Below, one piece after another: positions 61,405-64,000 of a DNA stretch of 64,000 nucleotides. The DNA lies in the NCBI RefSeq assembly GCF_051020975.1, contig NW_027478161.1, positions 7,626,001 to 7,690,000 of the forward strand, in the 5' to 3' direction. The stretch is from Osmia lignaria lignaria. Its lineage: Eukaryota; Arthropoda; Insecta; Hymenoptera; Megachilidae. Position 1 is the first letter of the stretch. Each line of letters begins with the position of its first letter. The notes beneath the pieces are model-generated. The model searched no databases, was not told the DNA's origin, and worked only from the letters and a program-made list of their open reading frames with translations. A program made the translations under genes and the position numbers.

Positions 61405-64000
61405 CTAATTTTCTACAAAAAAGGTCTCTTAACATTTTGCCGTAGCTCGCTTCGTTTCCGAGATATTTGCAGATTTATCTCAAGGGAAGGGGCCTGACGG
61501 ACATATTTCCAGATATTTCTTCTTCTTGTTGTTCTTCTTCTGCACAGCTAAGCTGGAAGTGGCATTTGCCGCTCGCAATAGTGCAGAGTTATCTCAAAGA
61601 AAGGGGCCACGGTGTTTCTGTACCTCTATTATGTTGGTGCAGCTTCGGAGCTTTTTAATATCTTGATATATCTCGAGAACTACGCATCTGATCAAAAAAT
61701 ATCATAGAACATAAAAAGTAGGAAACTTAATTCTCTACAAAAAAGGTCTCTTAACATTTTCCCATAGCTGGCATCGTTTCCGAGATATTTGCAGATTTAT
61801 CTCAAGGGAAGGGGCCTGACGGACATATTTCGAGATATTTCTTCTTCTTGTTGTTCTTCTTCTGCACAGCTAAGCTGGAAGTGGCATTTGCAGCTCGCAA
61901 TAGTGCAGAGTTATCTCAAAGAAAGGGGCCACGGTGTTTCTGTATCTATATTATGTTGGTGCGGCTTCGGAACTTTTAAATATCTTGATATATCTCGAGA
62001 ACTACGCATCTGATCAAAAAATATCGTAGAACATAAAAAGTAGGAAACTTAATTCTCTACAAATAAGGTCTCTAAACATTTTGCCATAGCTCGCTTGGTT
62101 TCCGAGATATTTGCAGATTTATCTCAAGGGAAGGGGCCTGACGGACATATTTCGAGATATTCCTTCTTCTTGTTGTTCTTCTTCTGCACAGCTAAGCTGG
62201 AAGTGGCATTTGCAGCTCGCAATAGTACAGAGTTACCTCAAAGAAAGGGGCCACGGTGTTTCTGTATCTCTATTATGTTGGTGCCGCTTCGTAACTTTTA
62301 AATATCAGGATATATCTCGAGAACTACGCATCTGATCAAAAAATATCATAGAACATAAAAAGTAGGAAACTTAATTCTCTACAAAAATGGTCTCTTAACA
62401 TTTTGCCATAGCTCGCTTCGTTTCCGAGATATTTGCAGATTTATCTCAAGGGAAGGGGCCTGACGGACATATTTCGAGATATTTCTTCTTCTTGTTGTTC
62501 TTCTTCTGCACAGCTAAGCTGGAAGTGGCATTTGCAGCTCGCAATAGTGCAGAGTTATCGCAAAGAAAGGGGCCACGGTGTTTCTGTATCTCTATTATGT
62601 TGGTGCGGCTTCGGAACTTTTAAATATCTTGATATATCTCGAGAACTACGCATCTGATCAAAAAATATCATAGAACATAAAAAGTAGGAAACTTAATTCT
62701 CTACAAAAAAGGTCTCTTAACATTTTCCCATAGCTGGCATCGTTTCCGAGATATTTGCAGATTTATCTCAAGGGAAGGGGCCTGACGGACATATTTCGAA
62801 ATATTTCTTATTCTTGTTGTTCTTCTTCTGCACAGCTAAGCTGGAAGTGGCATTTGCAGCTCGCAATTCGTGCAGAGTTATCTCAAAGAAAGGGGCCACG
62901 GTGTTTCTGTATCTCTATTATGTTGGTGCGGTTCCGGAACTTTTAAATATCTCGATATGTCTCGAAAACTACGCTTCTGATCAAAAAATATCAGAGAACG
63001 TAAATTGTAGGAAACATAATTTTCTACAAAAAAGGTCTCTTAACATTTTGCCGTAGCTCGCTTCGTTTCCGAGATATTTGCAGATTTATCTCAAGGGAAG
63101 GGGCCTGACGGACATATTTCCAGATATTTCTTCTTCTTGTTGTTCTTCTTCTGCACAGCTAAGCTGGAAGTGGCATTTGCCGCTCGCAATAGTGCACAGT
63201 TATCTCAAAGAAAGGGGCCACGGTGTTTCTGTACCTCTATTATGTTGGTGCAGCTTCGGAGCTTTTTAATATCTTGATATATCTCGAGAACTACGCATCT
63301 GATCAAAAAATATCATAGAACATAAAAAGTAGGAAACTTAATTCTCTACAAAAAAGGTCTCTTAACATTTTCCCATAGCTGGCATCGTTTCCGAGATATT
63401 TGCAGATTTATCTCAAGGGAAGGGGCCTGACGGACATATTTCGAGATATTTCTTCTTCTTGTTGTTCTTCTTCTGCACAGCTAAGCTGGAAGTGGCATTT
63501 GCAGCTCGCAATAGTGCAGAGTTATCTCAAAGAAAGGGGCCACGGTGTTTCTGTATCTATATTATGTTGGTGCGGCTTCGGAACTTTTAAATATCTTGAT
63601 ATATCTCGAGAACTACGCATCTGATCAAAAAATATCGTAGAACATAAAAAGTAGGAAACTTAATTCTCTACAAATAAGGTCTCTAAACATTTTGCCATAG
63701 CTCGCTTGGTTTCCGAGATATTTGCAGATTTATCTCAAGGGAAGGGGCCTGACGGACATATTTCGAGATATTCCTTCTTCTTGTTGTTCTTCTTCTGCAC
63801 AGCTAAGCTGGAAGTGGCATTTGCAGCTCGCAATAGTACAGAGTTACCTCAAAGAAAGGGGCCACGGTGTTTCTGTATCTCTATTATGTTGGTGCCGCTT
63901 CGTAACTTTTAAATATCAGGATATATCTCGAGAACTACGCATCTGATCAAAAAATATCATAGAACATAAAAAGTAGGAAACTTAATTCTCTACAAAAATG
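61405..64000. repeat. 5-monomer duplication (1611 bp) running into the window end
   Basis: About 61405-62389 matches about 63016-64000 at an offset of 1611 bp, five monomers plus one base. Shared marks are TTTGCCGCTCGC, GAGCTTTTTAATATC, TGTATCTATATTATG, ATATCGTAGAAC, TCGCTTGGTTTCCGAG, GATATTCCTTC, AATAGTACAGAG and CTTCGTAACTTTTAAATATCAGG. The extra base is a gain near 62868 (CGCAATTCGTGCAG for CGCAATAGTGCAG). At least one difference is visible (GTGCAGAG against GTGCACAG near 61588/63199). The second copy is cut by the window end, so the full extent is unknown. Confidence 0.88.

Larger units (their letters stand above)
1..64000. repeat. 322-bp tandem satellite array, fills the whole window
   Basis: The same roughly 322-bp sequence repeats head to tail from first to last base. 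Landmarks such as TTTCCGAGATATTTGCAG, AAGGGGCCACGG and GATCAAAAAATATC recur every 322 bp, for example at phase positions 286, 608, 930 and so on to 63722. All copies lie in one orientation. One copy (3506-3827, with the usual base at its variant end) has about 127 G+C in 322, roughly 39%. Copies differ mainly by single-base substitutions at a limited set of sites; length changes are rare. The first copy lacks about its first 37 bases and the last is cut, so the array continues outside the window. Arrays of this kind usually form eukaryotic heterochromatin at or near centromeres. I do not recognise a named satellite family. No unique sequence interrupts it. Confidence 0.98.

Noticed and set aside
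286..63946. Some 180 small ORFs of 74-84 codons read as a tandem gene family
   Set aside because: They are the same stretch of each 322-bp monomer, begin mostly at TTG, show stops in many copies, shift frame between monomers and vary with no visible preference for silent sites. No domain or expression signal is seen.
1..64000. CRISPR array
   Set aside because: The direct repeats are 322 bp and contiguous, with no unique spacers and no cas genes.
1..64000. Transposon or LTR element as the source of the repeats
   Set aside because: No terminal inverted repeats, target-site duplications, transposase, reverse transcriptase or long LTR-like pairs are visible; the periodicity explains all the repetition.
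1..64000. Ribosomal DNA intergenic spacer or telomere-adjacent array
   Set aside because: No rRNA sequence or telomere repeats were seen in the window. A spacer origin cannot be fully excluded without the flanks, but nothing supports it.

Overview
The window is a single, uninterrupted satellite-DNA array. It holds about 198 complete head-to-tail copies of a 322-bp monomer plus a cut copy at each end, all in the same orientation. The phase set by the TTGCAG block at 286 recurs every 322 bp to the last full copy at 63722. I saw only a handful of 1-bp indels. I found no unique sequence, protein-coding gene, RNA gene, transposon, CRISPR array or array edge. The array starts and stops mid-monomer at the window ends, so it continues on both sides.

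Organism: long, homogenised satellites with local higher-order repeats (HORs) are typical of eukaryotic centromeric or pericentromeric heterochromatin. The composition (one copy counted by hand at about 39% GC) and the many GAGATA/TATCTC-type words remind me of insect or other arthropod satellites. That is an impression, not an identification. Nothing supports a bacterial or viral origin.

Layout, left to right: 1-3.8 kb is an older-looking stretch with a 5-monomer (1610-bp) duplication. At 3.8-4.5 kb are two divergent TTAGCTC-type monomers. 4.5-13 kb is a 13-mer HOR (4186 bp, two copies), followed by an 8-monomer-offset copy to about 14.1 kb. 14.7-20.9 kb is a 9-mer HOR (2898 bp). 20.0-24.6 kb is a 7-mer HOR (2254 bp) that overlaps the end of the 9-mer. 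24.4-26.7 kb alternates hybrid and type-B monomers. 26.7-34 kb is a mixed zone with a distinctive CAGCTCAAAGG subtype and most of the indels. 34-38.4 kb is a zone of the GGGTCC subtype with a local dimer. 38.4-46 kb is a 12-mer HOR (3865 bp) whose copies share a private 1-bp insertion. 46-50.8 kb is mixed. 50.8-56.9 kb is a three-monomer (966-bp) HOR with hybrids. 57-64 kb holds a 4-mer (1288 bp) and a 5-mer (1611 bp) duplication running into the window end.

Inside the monomer, seven GAGATA/TATCTC words occur in one type-B copy. There is also a 27-bp block duplicated at a 114-bp offset (24/27 identical), and an inverted TTTCGAGATAT pair whose arms alternate every about 160-162 bp along the array. 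A 74-codon open frame recurs in about 180 copies. It usually starts at TTG, is broken in at least 17 copies and rotates frame between monomers, so I treat it as a by-product of repetition. Any function is likely structural, such as chromatin, a centromere or a transcribed satellite RNA, but this is inference.
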